Assembly: GCA_900073065.1 (NCBI GenBank)
Contig: FJOG01000002.1
Location: 3,460,184-3,524,183, forward strand
DNA length: 64,000 nucleotides
Reading direction: 5' to 3'
Source of the DNA: Phialocephala subalpina
Lineage: Eukaryota > Ascomycota > Leotiomycetes > Helotiales > Mollisiaceae
Numbering within the stretch: position 1 is the first letter of the stretch; each line of letters opens with the position of its first letter. A program made the position numbers and the translations under genes. The notes under the pieces were generated by a model that saw nothing but the letters and a program-made list of their open reading frames with translations, ran no database searches and was not told the DNA's origin. This document shows, piece by piece, positions 10,563 through 21,320 of the stretch.

Positions 10563-12434
10563 ATGGCAGACCACGCACATTCCTTACGATCACGCTTCCT
10601 CCACAATCTGCCCAAAACGTGTTCTTCCTCCTCAATCACAGACATGCGGGTTAACGAATCTCAGAAGCTCCGAGTCCTGGTGGCGTCGAATGGATCTAAA
10701 GATGTAGCGAAAGCTCTTGCGCTCGTTGTACGATTATCGAAGAATCCGAAGATTGAGACGAGGGCGATAGTTGATGAGGAGATATGGCCGGCCCATAGGC
10801 TGAGCCAGGAGACGTTTGCGTTGCAGAATAAATGCTTCAGGCCGACGAGAGAGACGGACGAGGTGCCGAAGAGTATTGAACGATGTCAGGTCCAGTTCTT
10901 TAAGCAGCAGGCATATGAGTTATGTGACTGGGCGGATATGCTGGTCCTGGCACCGATTGACGCGGATACTTTTGCGAAGATGCTACATGGGGTTACAGAC
11001 TGTCTGTTACTGGATATACTGCGAGGATGGGACGTGTCGAAGAAGATATTACTGGTTCCAGGAATGACGACTGCTATGTGGGAGAATCCTATGACAAAGA
11101 AGCAGCTGAGCAAGGTGCGGAGGAAGTGGCAATGGGTTCGAGTTATGCAACCGATATTATGGCACTACGACGAGAAGGGACCAGAGAAGGTGCTTATGGC
11201 TTGGGATGGGTTCAACGAGCTGGTGGACGTGATCAAGAACCAGGCGGAGCTTATGTCGATTGGGCACGATGTGGATGTTGCTACTGCTGGAGCGGCGACA
11301 ATGGCGCGGTATAATATGAAGACCGACGCGCTTCTCCCTCCAGAGCTCTGGACTCTGATCTTTGAGCGTGTTGGGGACTGGGAGATTGCGAAGGCGCTGA
11401 ATGTCTATACTAATCTTCCAGTGCCATCAGAGTGGCAGGACCGACCAAACGAGCCCAAAGACGAATTACATTCATTTATGCGGTCACTGGAATGGACAAT
11501 GCTCACAGAATCGACGGACAAGATTATCGACAAGCTGAAAGGAGCACCAGAAAACATGAGGTTTCTGTCGAGTCTCTGTGTGAAGCTAGTCATCAAGTTC
11601 TGCCTCATCGACCTCCTCAACCACCTCGAGATCAATTTCAGGGACGTCTTCTGGTCTTCCTTCGGGCAGAAACTCCTCCCCATAAAAGCCTCAGCTGTAT
11701 ACGGACGAACAGAAATCCTCGAATGGTGGCGTACATCACCAACCTTCCTCTCAAAAGACTACACCGCCGAAGCCATTGACGGCGCTTCGAAATCAGGCTT
11801 CGTTCACGTCCTAGACTGGTGGCGTCGTTCCGGTCTCCCACTCAAGTACACCGAGTGTGCCCTCGAGCAAGCATCGTCGAAGGGCCACATCATCGTCCTA
11901 GAATGGTGGAAGCAGGCAAGCTATGCTCATGGTGCCTCAGCAACAACCGCCGAAAGAGACGGAACCACCACTCCTCCTGAAGTCCAACCCGCGCTCCGCC
12001 TCAAACCAGGAAAATCCCTCCTAGCAGCCGCGCAAAATAACCAAGCTCTCGTTCTCCGCTGGTGGGATAACTCAGGAATCCCAGTATCATACTCCGAATC
12101 TGTCGCCAAAATCGCCTCAGCTCACGGACATGTCGAAGTCCTTGACGCATGGCGAGAACTCAAAGGCGAGAAGATGCAATTTGATAACAAAGTCCTTGTA
12201 GAGCCGACGAAGAATGGACATGTGAATGTTTTGGAATGGTGGAAAGAGTTTAGCAGGGGCGTGGAGGGGAGGACGGGACCGAAGGTTGAGTATAAGACTT
12301 GTGATATTGAAGAGGCTCTTGAGGATAGTATTGGGAGTGAGGGGACGGCGTTTGAGGTTAAGAGGTGGTGGGCGCAGAATGGGTTGAATTTGGGGGTGGG
12401 GGTTAGTGAGTGGACTAAGATCAAAGTCCTGTGA
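10563..12434 (+). CDS. Flavoprotein (PPCDC/Hal3-like fold) fused to ankyrin-like repeats
   Basis: Single exon from the ATG at 10563, 623 residues. Residues ~33-235 match the homo-oligomeric flavoprotein fold of phosphopantothenoylcysteine decarboxylase and Hal3: LRVLVASNGS for the phosphate loop, WADMLVLAPIDADTFAKM, and a segment corresponding to the PxMNxxMW clamp. That clamp reads PGMTTAMW, so the key Asn is Thr, and the HxELxxWAD position carries Ala in place of the active-site His. Decarboxylase activity is therefore unlikely and FMN binding is possible but unproven. Residues ~410-610 contain four to five ~30-residue repeats with the word VLEWWR/VLDWWR/LRWWD, an ankyrin-like layout common in fungi. 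The upstream in-frame extension to 10422 lacks a better start. Confidence 0.75.
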   Translation: MADHAHSLRSRFLHNLPKTCSSSSITDMRVNESQKLRVLVASNGSKDVAKALALVVRLSKNPKIETRAIVDEEIWPAHRLSQETFALQNKCFRPTRETDEVPKSIERCQVQFFKQQAYELCDWADMLVLAPIDADTFAKMLHGVTDCLLLDILRGWDVSKKILLVPGMTTAMWENPMTKKQLSKVRRKWQWVRVMQPILWHYDEKGPEKVLMAWDGFNELVDVIKNQAELMSIGHDVDVATAGAATMARYNMKTDALLPPELWTLIFERVGDWEIAKALNVYTNLPVPSEWQDRPNEPKDELHSFMRSLEWTMLTESTDKIIDKLKGAPENMRFLSSLCVKLVIKFCLIDLLNHLEINFRDVFWSSFGQKLLPIKASAVYGRTEILEWWRTSPTFLSKDYTAEAIDGASKSGFVHVLDWWRRSGLPLKYTECALEQASSKGHIIVLEWWKQASYAHGASATTAERDGTTTPPEVQPALRLKPGKSLLAAAQNNQALVLRWWDNSGIPVSYSESVAKIASAHGHVEVLDAWRELKGEKMQFDNKVLVEPTKNGHVNVLEWWKEFSRGVEGRTGPKVEYKTCDIEEALEDSIGSEGTAFEVKRWWAQNGLNLGVGVSEWTKIKVL

Positions 12435-14135
12435 TTCAGGACTTGTAAGATCCAGCACAAATTAAGACTGGGCACAGAAGGAAGAAATTTGATCTTCAGA
12501 TTGGTTATTGCGAATTAGCGTGGCGTTTGGAGCATATACTTTGGATGGTAGTCCATGTAGCAACATGATCTCGAGATCTTGTATCAAGACGGAACCGCTT
12601 TCTCCAGTATTGAACTCCCCTCCCCGTATTATTCGTGAACTTTCAATAATCGTTTTTGGAAGAGCGAAAGCTAGCCCAGATTCACTGACGTGGTGAAGTA
12701 CTTTTATCATTTCTGTTGCGTATTGACAGATCCTGGTGGATATTTGGGACATTGGTCTTTAGAAACATCTTTGTTGCACGTCTACAGATTTGAGGGCATT
12801 CTGGGTTTGAATGCCCTTTAAAAAATTCCCTTTTTGCCGTGGTAAGCTTAGGAGCGGAATCCGCATAAGTGGTTGCGGAGTGGGGCGGAACCTTTCATTT
12901 CTATCCCTATAGGAATCGAAATGAATTTGCGGATGCTAGAACTGAGAGACGGAAGGCAACTAATTCGATCTTCAAGCGGTATAAAAGAAGCTAGGTGCCG
13001 TGAGGTAGAGCGGAAGGTGGGGCGGGGCGGAAGGAGTGGAAGAGGTCACGCGAGCGAGGCTACTGTAAAGAGCCGAGGCTTGTTTCGCCTGCACCTTCGT
13101 TTCGGAACCTGTCCTTTCCTTCCTTCACCGATCCTCACCACCAACAATCATCATCTTTCTGATGGAAACGCCAAACAGTATATTGAGAACATTGTTTACC
13201 ACCGTCAGTCATATTCTCCATGATGGTCTCTTCCCAAGGCCTCGACCTCGCATCAAAGTTTGAACGGAAGACCGCATCAACGCAATTTAACCTCACCACT
13301 CGCCCAAGTGGAGCACTATATTCAATGCAATGACCTCTTCAAGCTTTGAAAGCTTACAGACGCAGCGTTTGGTATGACAGGCAACAGAGCAAGGCACATC
13401 CTTCGTCTTGCTCGGACAAGGACAAGCCCACGCGAAAAGCCAATGACCCGACGAATAATGCTTGAACAGCAACTCAACTCTTAAGTCGGTCGGCGCTACG
13501 GTCTTGGATAAATACGTCGTACCAAATATCGGTATCACGGAACGAAATTTCTTTTGTCCGCAAGTTTGTTACGGAAGTTCCTCTCCGAGAATACATTAAA
13601 ATTGTTTCAAAACGGTCACCCCTCGATTAAAATGGAGGAGTGATCGGTTACTCCCGATTTCGCCTACAGCAACCCTTGTTCTTGCAGCCATCCATGCCTT
13701 ACCCCAGATCTTCCCCCAATCATCACCACAAGCCGGAGTCACGGCATTGGATCCCTTGTTCATGCTTGTTTTCTGTCCAGGAGCCGAGAAAGAAAGGGGC
13801 TAGGAGATCCTGGGTCCGTTCCTTGCAGTGCAAGATCTGCGCCGAGGTAGCTACGATGGTGGGGAAGCTACCATCTTCCTCTGTTCGTGGCTTTGGGGTT
13901 GGGCTGGATGTGCGGCGGTCCTGCGGCCCGTGATGAGGTGGTGAAGTGTCATCCGCCAGGTCATGTCATGAGGATATTAAGGACTGAAGTCAATCTTCTT
14001 CCTGGCGGGTACCGACTCTAGCTCGAGTCTATGGGCATGTATATAGCCGTTGCCGGGCTTTGACTTTGGTTTTCTTTTCTCTTGGTCACCGCTTCTACTT
14101 CTTGTATATATTTCATGAATTTTTCTTTCCACAAA
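12435..14135. other. Long intergenic region upstream of the cellulase
   Basis: About 1.7 kb with only short non-protein-like frames. It includes a purine-rich stretch at ~13010-13070 and CT-rich sequence close to the cellulase start. In cellulase genes such long upstream regions carry carbon-catabolite and Xyr1/Clr-type sites, but I cannot assign specific sites here with confidence. Confidence 0.45.
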
Positions 14136-15722
14136 ATGAAGACCTGTTCTGCATTTTCTGTTTTGTTCGCCAGTGTGGTGTCGGCTCAGTCTGGAGCTTG
14201 GGGCCAATGTGAGTACAATTCAGGCCATGGTAAGAAACACAAGCAAGATGCTGATGTAGAAAAGGCGGTGGTACTGGATGGACAGGCGCTACGACATGTG
14301 TTTCAGGCTATACATGCACATATTCGAATGCATACTACTCACAATGCCTTCCTGGATCAGCTGCTAGTAGCTCTTCAACAGCCACCACCCTCGTCACCTC
14401 GACCAAAGCAGCCACCTCCTCCACAACCAAGGTCTCTTCAACAACATCTTCACCGGCATCTGCTACCAGCTCCTCAACAGGCAAGGTTCAGTTTGGTAAG
14501 GCCTTCATACACAGATCTTAGAGACTCCCAGCTAACTTGACTTTCAAGCTGGTGTCAACATTGCTGGATTCGATTTCGGCTGCACGACAGACGGTACTTG
14601 CGTCATCACAGGCACCACAGGACCATACCCTCCTCTTGGAGGAACTTACCCTGATGGACCAGGTCAAATGAGTCATTTCGTCAAAGACGACAATCTGAAC
14701 ATCTTCCGCTTGCCAGTCGGCTGGCAATTCCTGGTCAACGGTGTGCTTGGAGGGACATTGGACGCGACGAACCTGGCGTCGTATGACACCTTGGTTCAGG
14801 CTTGCTTGGCTACTGGTGCTTATTGTATTATTGATGTGAGTAGCCCACTCCTATGGACTGCTTTGAATCAGTGCTGATCTTGTCTAGATCCACAACTGTA
14901 AGAATACTTCTGCTCAACTGTGAGGAAGGCACTAATGAGTTCTACAGATGCTCGATGGAACGGAGGTATCATCGGCCAAGGAGGACCAACAAATGACCAA
15001 TTCGCTAACCTTTGGTCTCAACTCGCCACCAAATACGCCAGTCAATCCAAGATTCTCTTCGGCGTCATGAACGAGCCTCATGACCGTAAGTCCATCCCCT
15101 TCTCTTCTCCTTTCCCATCACCCCCAGCTCACAAGCCTAGTAACCGTCACAACATGGGCAGCCTCCGTCCAAGCCGCCGTAACAGCAATCCGCAACGCAG
15201 GCGCCACATCGCAACTCATCCTCATGCCTGGAACCCAATACACCAGCGCCGGCGCATTTATCTCGACCGGCTCAGCAGCAGCTCTTCTCGGCGTCACGAA
15301 CCCTGACGGAAGCACCACTGGTCTAATCTTCGATGTCCATAAGTACCTGGATTCGGATAATAGTGGTAGTGGAGCAGATTGTGTGACGAATAATATTGCG
15401 GATGCGTTCCAACCGCTTGCGACATGGTTGAATAGTGTGGGACGCCAGGCGATTTTGACGGAGACCGGGGGACCGAATACGAGTAATTGTGCTACGTATT
15501 TGTGTCAAGAGATTGCATTTTTGAAGTGAGTTCTGATTTCGGGAAGAGAGGGGAGGGCAAGAGCTAACGTGAGATAGTGCCAATTCGAATGTGTACATCG
15601 GATACGTTGGATGGGCTGCTGGTAGCTTCTCCGCGAGCACGTATGCGTTGACGGAGACACCAACGGACAACAATGGGGTTTGGACTGATCAGTCGTTGGT
15701 CTCGTCTTGCATCAAGAGGTAA
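14136..15722 (+). CDS. Endo-beta-1,4-glucanase, GH5_5 with N-terminal CBM1
   Basis: Secreted cellulase hydrolysing internal beta-1,4 bonds of cellulose, like Trichoderma EGII/Cel5A. Exons 14136-14208, 14265-14495, 14549-14835, 14888-14897, 14948-15085, 15141-15525 and 15578-15722 give 422 residues. A signal peptide ([17 protein letters not shown]) is followed by a CBM1 ([14 protein letters not shown].. YYSQCLPG), a Ser/Thr linker, and the catalytic domain starting at [13 protein letters not shown]. The acid/base Glu is in VMNEPHD (near 15074) and the nucleophile Glu in ILTETGG (15461). Near the end, [12 protein letters not shown] and SLVSSCIKR match the family terminus. Exon 4 is only 10 nt (ATCCACAACT) but restores the conserved DIHNYARWNGG. 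All phases agree. Confidence 0.93.
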
Positions 15723-16148
15723 ATCAGTTGCTGATTGGTGCTGTGGAAGAGCCGCGTTTTGGGAAGGCAAGACTGTTTGGTTCTCTTGTATTCGATTGGG
15801 GAGGCTCCAAAATATACGACACAAAAGTCTATTTCGGTAATTGTTCCTCGATCCTGATCTGCCCTTTCAAGCTGTGTCTTCTTTCTGTTGGATTAGACAC
15901 CTCCTTAAAAAGGTATACATTCGTGTACCCACCCATCCAGTGATGACCTCTTACCAAGTATGAGCTCTTGCTTTGACAAATTCTCAATGTTGTATCTCAA
16001 TCCGTGTTACGATGTTTGCGAGCGCGCCACTTTAAAATCTAATTACTGTTCATTTCAAGGGACGCAAGAACGTTGTATACATTATTACTTATTACAATCA
16101 AGTCTGAGCGAGGTGTGGTCGACGTCACAATCCAAGGGAAATCGTCTC
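15723..16148. other. Convergent 3' region
   Basis: 426 bp between the stop codons of the convergent cellulase and monooxygenase genes; expected to contain both 3' ends. No further gene seen. Confidence 0.5.
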
Positions 16149-17825
16149 CTATCTACACAGAATCTTCTCCACAACGTCTTGTAACCTCTTCCTCAAATCA
16201 CCTTCCTGATCCTTTACTCTCCACGCCACAAACCCGTCCGGTCTCACAAGCAAAGCTCCTTGAGACGAGACACCAGCGATAGTATCCCACTGCTTCTTCG
16301 GATCCGACAACTCACTCGTCGGTCCAACACGATACGCCTCCAGATTCAAATCCAGCTTCTCCGCAACTTCAGCAGCAGCTTGACACCACCCTTTACCCTC
16401 CGATCCAGCAAGCAACACAGATTTCGTCCCAAACAGATCCAAGGTGGAAATCTGTCGTCCCACATGCTGGACCCAAAGATGCGGGACTCTCGTCCCAGGT
16501 CTACCATTGAATCCCATGATCAACGAAGGGATCGTCCAAGGCACATTCCACCACCACGTCCATCTCGACTCCCCCTCTTCATTGATGATCGCTTGAGAGT
16601 TTGTGTACCGATACCCGAAACCTGCATACATAGGAATCCTCATCGCTACACTTATCAAAAACGCCCACTTCCCCCGATTAACAGCTTCAGGCAATCCATA
16701 CGCATCCGCCAACTCGCCGGACTCTTTCGCCACAAATCGTCCTACAGGTAATCGCTCCTGTTCATACGTCTCTAGCAATTTCTCGCTCGCTGTACCTTTG
16801 AACACTTGAGCCAGTTTCCAAGAAAGATCAAAGACGTCTGCGATTCCGGTCGTGGCGCCTTGTCCTCCATAGGGAGTTGTTTGATGTGCAGCATCTCCCG
16901 CCAAAAAGATCCTCCCGTCTCGAAATTTCTCAGCACAGATATCAGCCGGTGTCCAAGGAAGTATACTCTTAACCGCAATCTTCAAATCCGGTATACCGAT
17001 CGCGGTTTTGAGGAGTTCTTCGCATCGTTCTGGTGTGTAGGATGAGGCATTTTCTTGTAAGGGATCGTAGGAGAGGTGGAACACCCAGGTTGATTTGTTG
17101 TCGATTGCTGTTAGGAGGCCGAGGAGGGGGACTTCGGGGCGGGAGATGGTGCAGAAACTTATCTCTCGTCCACGGACGAGGGATGATAGGTCGGCGTGGA
17201 AGAGGATGTTGAGGAGATGTCCTAAAGCTCCTTTGCCTGTTGTTCCGATTCCGAGTTGTTTTCGGATCGGACTCCCTGCTCCATCGGCGGCGATGAGATA
17301 TTCTGCTCTGACAGTGGAAATTGTATCTTTGTCTTGATTTCTCAACGTGACAGTAACGCCCCTCTCATCTTGCTCAACTCCTTCACAAAGAGTGTTGTAC
17401 CGCAATTCGCCTCCTCGTTCACGTGCGGCTTTGACAAGAACAGGCTCCATGCAATCCTGTGTACATCTACACCCCTTCGTAGGACTCACTCCTCTAGCCA
17501 AGAAAGCAAGCGGCATCTCCCCCCTTCCCTCCTTGCTCTCTTTTCTCTTTCTCGGCTCCATGATGGAAATAAAAGAAGTTCCTTTGCAAATCCCCATGCT
17601 GGGAGCAAGATCAGCGCCAGCTTCTCGGACGAGTTCATCGACTCCGATGGTGCGGAAGATCTCCATAGCGCGAGTGTTGAGACCGCGGGCTCGGGGATGA
17701 ATTGAGGTTGTGGGGTGGCGCTCGATGAGGAGGTGGGGGATGGAGTGGGAGGAGAGGAAGAGAGAGGCGGAGAGGCCGACTATGCCGCCGCCGATTATTA
17801 TTACTTGGTAGTTATTTTCTAACAT
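16149..17825 (-). CDS. FAD-dependent aromatic monooxygenase (PHBH fold)
   Basis: Class A flavoprotein hydroxylase of the PheA/TfdB/MhpA type, which uses NAD(P)H and oxygen to hydroxylate aromatic substrates. Single exon, 558 residues, from the ATG at 17825; the longer frame to 17969 adds a stretch without homology. The Rossmann GxGxxG (IIIGGGIVGLSASLFL) lies at ~8-22, the DG motif (YLIAADGAGSPIRKQLG) near 185, and the GD motif (IFLAGDAAHQTTPYGGQG) near 330. The final ~150 residues have the thioredoxin-like C-terminal fold expected for this class. Substrate cannot be predicted; possible roles are phenol degradation or polyketide tailoring. Its start region is followed by ~680 bp of non-coding DNA. 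Confidence 0.88.
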   Translation of the reverse strand: MLENNYQVIIIGGGIVGLSASLFLSSHSIPHLLIERHPTTSIHPRARGLNTRAMEIFRTIGVDELVREAGADLAPSMGICKGTSFISIMEPRKRKESKEGRGEMPLAFLARGVSPTKGCRCTQDCMEPVLVKAARERGGELRYNTLCEGVEQDERGVTVTLRNQDKDTISTVRAEYLIAADGAGSPIRKQLGIGTTGKGALGHLLNILFHADLSSLVRGREISFCTISRPEVPLLGLLTAIDNKSTWVFHLSYDPLQENASSYTPERCEELLKTAIGIPDLKIAVKSILPWTPADICAEKFRDGRIFLAGDAAHQTTPYGGQGATTGIADVFDLSWKLAQVFKGTASEKLLETYEQERLPVGRFVAKESGELADAYGLPEAVNRGKWAFLISVAMRIPMYAGFGYRYTNSQAIINEEGESRWTWWWNVPWTIPSLIMGFNGRPGTRVPHLWVQHVGRQISTLDLFGTKSVLLAGSEGKGWCQAAAEVAEKLDLNLEAYRVGPTSELSDPKKQWDTIAGVSSQGALLVRPDGFVAWRVKDQEGDLRKRLQDVVEKILCR

Positions 17826-18503
17826 TTTTGATGAAGTTGAGGAGAAATAGAATTGAGAGGAAGGAAATGAGAAGGGGGATGATATATATAGAGAGGGATA
17901 TGTGTGAAGATGGGTACCTGATATGACGAGGAGTCGGAGTAAGAACCGGAAGGCAGGCTCCGGTTTCAACTCCGAATCCGAAGCGGCAGGAATTATAACT
18001 TACAGGACTCGAGAACGTCAAAGCTGGCGATCCTTGAAAGGCCATACATTCTGGAGTATTGTGCGGCGTCGATTCCGTCTCGGTTGAGTCTGCCTCCAGA
18101 TCATGACTCTCAAGAGTTGAGGAGTGAAGCGTTGATGTCGGTGTCGCATTGAAGGGCTGCGACCTAACCTTAGACCTATTATTGTAGACTAGCCTATCTG
18201 CCCCGCCACTCGAGACTTCTCGTCCTCAAGAGAAGCTTTGCCTTACACAAATCAATACATGTTCATGCTTCCGTGTCATACCTTCACAGTAATGACGCTG
18301 TGGGAATCTCGGAAGCTTCAGCTTCATCTCGTGTCGGGTCCCCAAGTCAGTGTGGACCACGACCGATTGTTTGCCACGCACACAAGGTACGTTCCTATCT
18401 CTTACCCCCAGATTTGCTGGAGGTAGCATGGTGAATGCCGGGCATCGGTTCTCATTGCCTGGGATCATAATTGAGGGTAGCATCCACCCAGGCTGGAGCT
18501 CCA
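17826..18503. other. Intergenic region
   Basis: Promoter side of the monooxygenase and 3' side of the pseudogene copy A. Only short overlapping frames; nothing supported. Confidence 0.5.
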
Positions 18504-19410
18504 CTATCTCCCGTCTCTTCTCGCGCCTTTTCCGCTGTCCTCTCCCTTCTTGTTGCCACTCATTCCTCCACCATTTCCTCCGCTTCCACCTCCACCCTTA
18601 CCTCCGCCCTGATACAGCTTATCTACCTGTTCTCTCATCTTGGCCTCCCGGATCCAAGACTTCATATCAATAGGAGGCAGAAAGGACTCCAACTGATATC
18701 TCTCACCAACAAAACTCGCATTCCCAACATCCACTCCATCCCTAACGACCAGCACATCTCCGGGCTGACCATGGATCACGTTGGTATGTCCATTCGCAAC
18801 CAATAGCGGAATTTGGATCTGTCCCCGTGTGAACTGTCCAACGAGCGTTACGGCACTCCATGGACTCCCATGTGTCGTTGCCAGATCTTCAGGCACGAGT
18901 GAGAGATTGACAGATAGCTTCATCGTCAGGAAGCAGTTCTAATCCCTAGCCCGAGTACGATTGTGGATGATGGTCCCGGCATTTGCGGGGTCATTGGCGA
19001 GATCCCGCAGGTACTGTTTTGCAGCAGCATGTGCTTCTGGTTGGAAGGCCGCGAAGCATACACCTAATGATGAGATGGCGTTTTGCACGACGTCCATGAG
19101 TTGTTGGCATACAGGCCAGTGTGGACTTCCTGGTCGAAACGTGGGAGTGTGCTGGCAGAAGGGGAGGATGATGCTTCCGGTGTCTGGAGTCATGGTGTAT
19201 GTTGCGCTGGAGGTGTTGGCGGGCTGGAGATTATTCGGATGCGGTGTGAGCAGGCTCGAGATGCCGCTTTGGAGAAGGTGCGGATTGCGGCGAGGCACAT
19301 TTCGTCGACGAGGTGCAAATGGTGGGCGGCAGTTCCGCGGTAGAGCCGCTGAGGCAGCAGTCGCTGTATAGCATGGTGTCAGGCACCTGGAAACTTGCAC
19401 CTACTCCCAT
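18504..19410 (-). pseudogene. Copy A of an unknown three-member family, disabled
   Basis: Similar along its length to the intact gene at 47452-48288. Shared words, in order, include an early F(R/Q)-hydrophobic-(A/P) segment after the start, a YRG word, NLQP, SIILPFC (GTILLPFC in the intact copy), PW..VTL..G, IPLL, PGDVLVVRDGVDVG and FVGERYQLESFLPP. The probable start is at 19410. The frame shifts within the first ~20 codons and again near the SIILPFC block, and a TAG at 18939-18941 stands in frame between the two long open parts (18939-19400 and 18504-18923). The intact copy reads through at that place and broken copy C has a sense codon there. The C-terminal tail is Gly-rich. It could still give truncated proteins, but three lesions favour a pseudogene. 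Confidence 0.75.
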
Positions 19411-20151
19411 GATTGCAGGTGGAAATTATTTTTTGCTTGTGGATTCTGAGTTGAGTTACGGTGGAGAGTTGAGGTATATGTTGGTTTGTGGAAAGGAAGC
19501 CTCCCTAGATGTAAAGAACAACGAGATGGGGCCATTGCAGACTGCTCTAAAGAATGTTCAAGTGTTTCTTAATTCAAAGCAGATGGTACACCACGAGCAC
19601 TTCCATGCATACAGATCAACATAGCCTAATGCAGCCAGCACAAGTATCAAAGAGTGGTAACATTCAATAATGAGATAAAGTAGAATAAGGACGTCTAACA
19701 ATCCAATAAAGACATAGTCCATGTATCAAAACAGAAACTCCAAAGATGCAAAAGCCGATACAGGGCAGGAAAGTAGGCTCAGATCAACCCTGCATTTGCC
19801 CCTCTATCTGCGGGAACAGACAGTGAATTGTATCTCGATCGTAGCGCACGTATATCTCAAATCTGAAGTAAAATGAAGAATAGAATTTAGAGACACTGAA
19901 AGGAACTGATTTTGGACTTGCGTACTATCCGTTACATCAATATGTTTCGGAGAAGAAGGGAAGATGCTGGGAAATTTGGAAGGTGAGACCTAATCTCGCT
20001 AAATTTTTAGTGCAACAGGTGCAGGTGTCCTTCAGAAGGTCAACAACGCTGGACCGCTCTTTCTCATCCTCTTCCCCATAAAAACTTGCGTTGAAGATCC
20101 TAGAATTCTTTGCTTTGATTAAAAATTCTGCTTCTAGATGTCCGAACCCCA
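19411..20151. other. Intergenic region
   Basis: About 740 bp, moderately AT-rich, with only short frames. No gene or repeat recognised. Confidence 0.5.
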
Positions 20152-20885
20152 TCAAGTGATAACTCCTGCATATCTTTCATCCCAAGCTGCATTCTCCTTT
20201 GAGTCCACAACGATCGTCTCGTCGCAATCCTCAGATCCATCCGACTCAGACCCTGCTCCCAGTGGAATCTCTCTGATCTCTGCTTCGGCAACAGCCTTGC
20301 TGGTTTCGCTCACAACAGCAGGTGTCTTTCGCGCTCTTGAAATACATGGAGGCAATACTGCAAGCCACTTCTCCCCTTCTAAGACCGCTGTCGGCGGCAT
20401 CGCGATGTTCTTCTGCAGCGCACCAACAGTTTCACGACTCAATTTATGCTCATCTTGGAGGTGCTTTTGCCAATGATCTTTCCGCTTGAAACCTTTGCCC
20501 CAATCTTCACCTCCCAAGATCTCGCCGTCTTTCAGTGGTCCCATTGAGTCTCGGCAGCATTCATATGGACAGAAATACTTGATAGTGAGTTTGTGCTTGC
20601 TGTTGAAATGTCGCTCGAGATCTTTGGGAGATGGGAAACCGCGGCTGCAGTGACTGCACTTCGAGGAACGAGTATGGTTCTTCTCGTGCCGGCTGGGCAT
20701 GGTGTCAGTTAATGGTCAAGTCAAGGAGTTGTGAGTACAGACCGGAGATCACATTGACGAGCGAATGTTTTGTTGCATACTTTGTTGCCGTTGCTGAAAG
20801 TACAACTGAGAGAGAACATCTGGGGATTTTGTTCTGTTGGGAAAGACTTTGCCCAGTGGACATTGAGGGTTCTTGTAGGAGCCAT
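20152..20885 (-). CDS. C2H2 zinc-finger protein
   Basis: Probable nuclear DNA-binding protein. Exons 20743-20885 and 20152-20692 give 227 residues. The 49-nt intron falls inside the first finger: exon 1 ends CNKTFARQCDLR and exon 2 continues RHEKNH, restoring a classical Cx2C-type finger with two His. A second finger follows (CSHCSRGFPSPKDLERHFNSKH), then an atypical third with CPYECC and GKGFKRKDHWQKHLQDEH. The C-terminal ~90 residues are Ser/Glu-rich and without a clear fold. It is divergent from another C2H2 gene 435 bp away whose last two fingers have a similar arrangement. Confidence 0.8.
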
Positions 20886-21320
20886 TGAGATACTGCAAAT
20901 GATCTGGCGCCAGTGGCTTCAAACGCAATCAAGAAATTAAAATGAATCTTAATTCAATTGTCAACACAGAGCGTCTGTTTTACAACGAACAATGTTTCGA
21001 GATCATGAAGACAGTAGAGGGGTAACCTAACACCCCCATGATGTAGCAGGCGCCTGGAACATGAGAGAGCCTTACGAGGAGCCTAATCTGCTTTGTTGGC
21101 CAGCTGAGGACGTCACAAAGTCCTCAGGCCACGCCTCGTGCATGAGGAAAGGGCGAAGCGAGAAAAGCAACATTGCCGATTATATAGTCGTGGCCTTTCC
21201 CCCTCTCATTTTCCCTCTTTTCTGCACTTTCATCACCCAAATCGCCCATACTCGGCGTCGTCTTCACCTTCAAGTCTCAAGCCTCTTTGCAATACTCGAA
21301 GCTTATTCGCTGCAATCATC
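20886..21320. promoter_or_regulatory. Divergent promoter between two C2H2 genes
   Basis: 435 bp separating the two start codons. A TATATAG word at ~21180-21186 lies about 135 bp before the plus-strand ATG, followed by a CT-rich stretch typical of fungal 5' leaders. Could regulate both genes. Confidence 0.45.

Noticed and set aside
18504..18923. 139-codon frame read as an independent gene
   Set aside because: Alignment with the intact copy shows it is only the C-terminal half, separated from the rest by an in-frame TAG.
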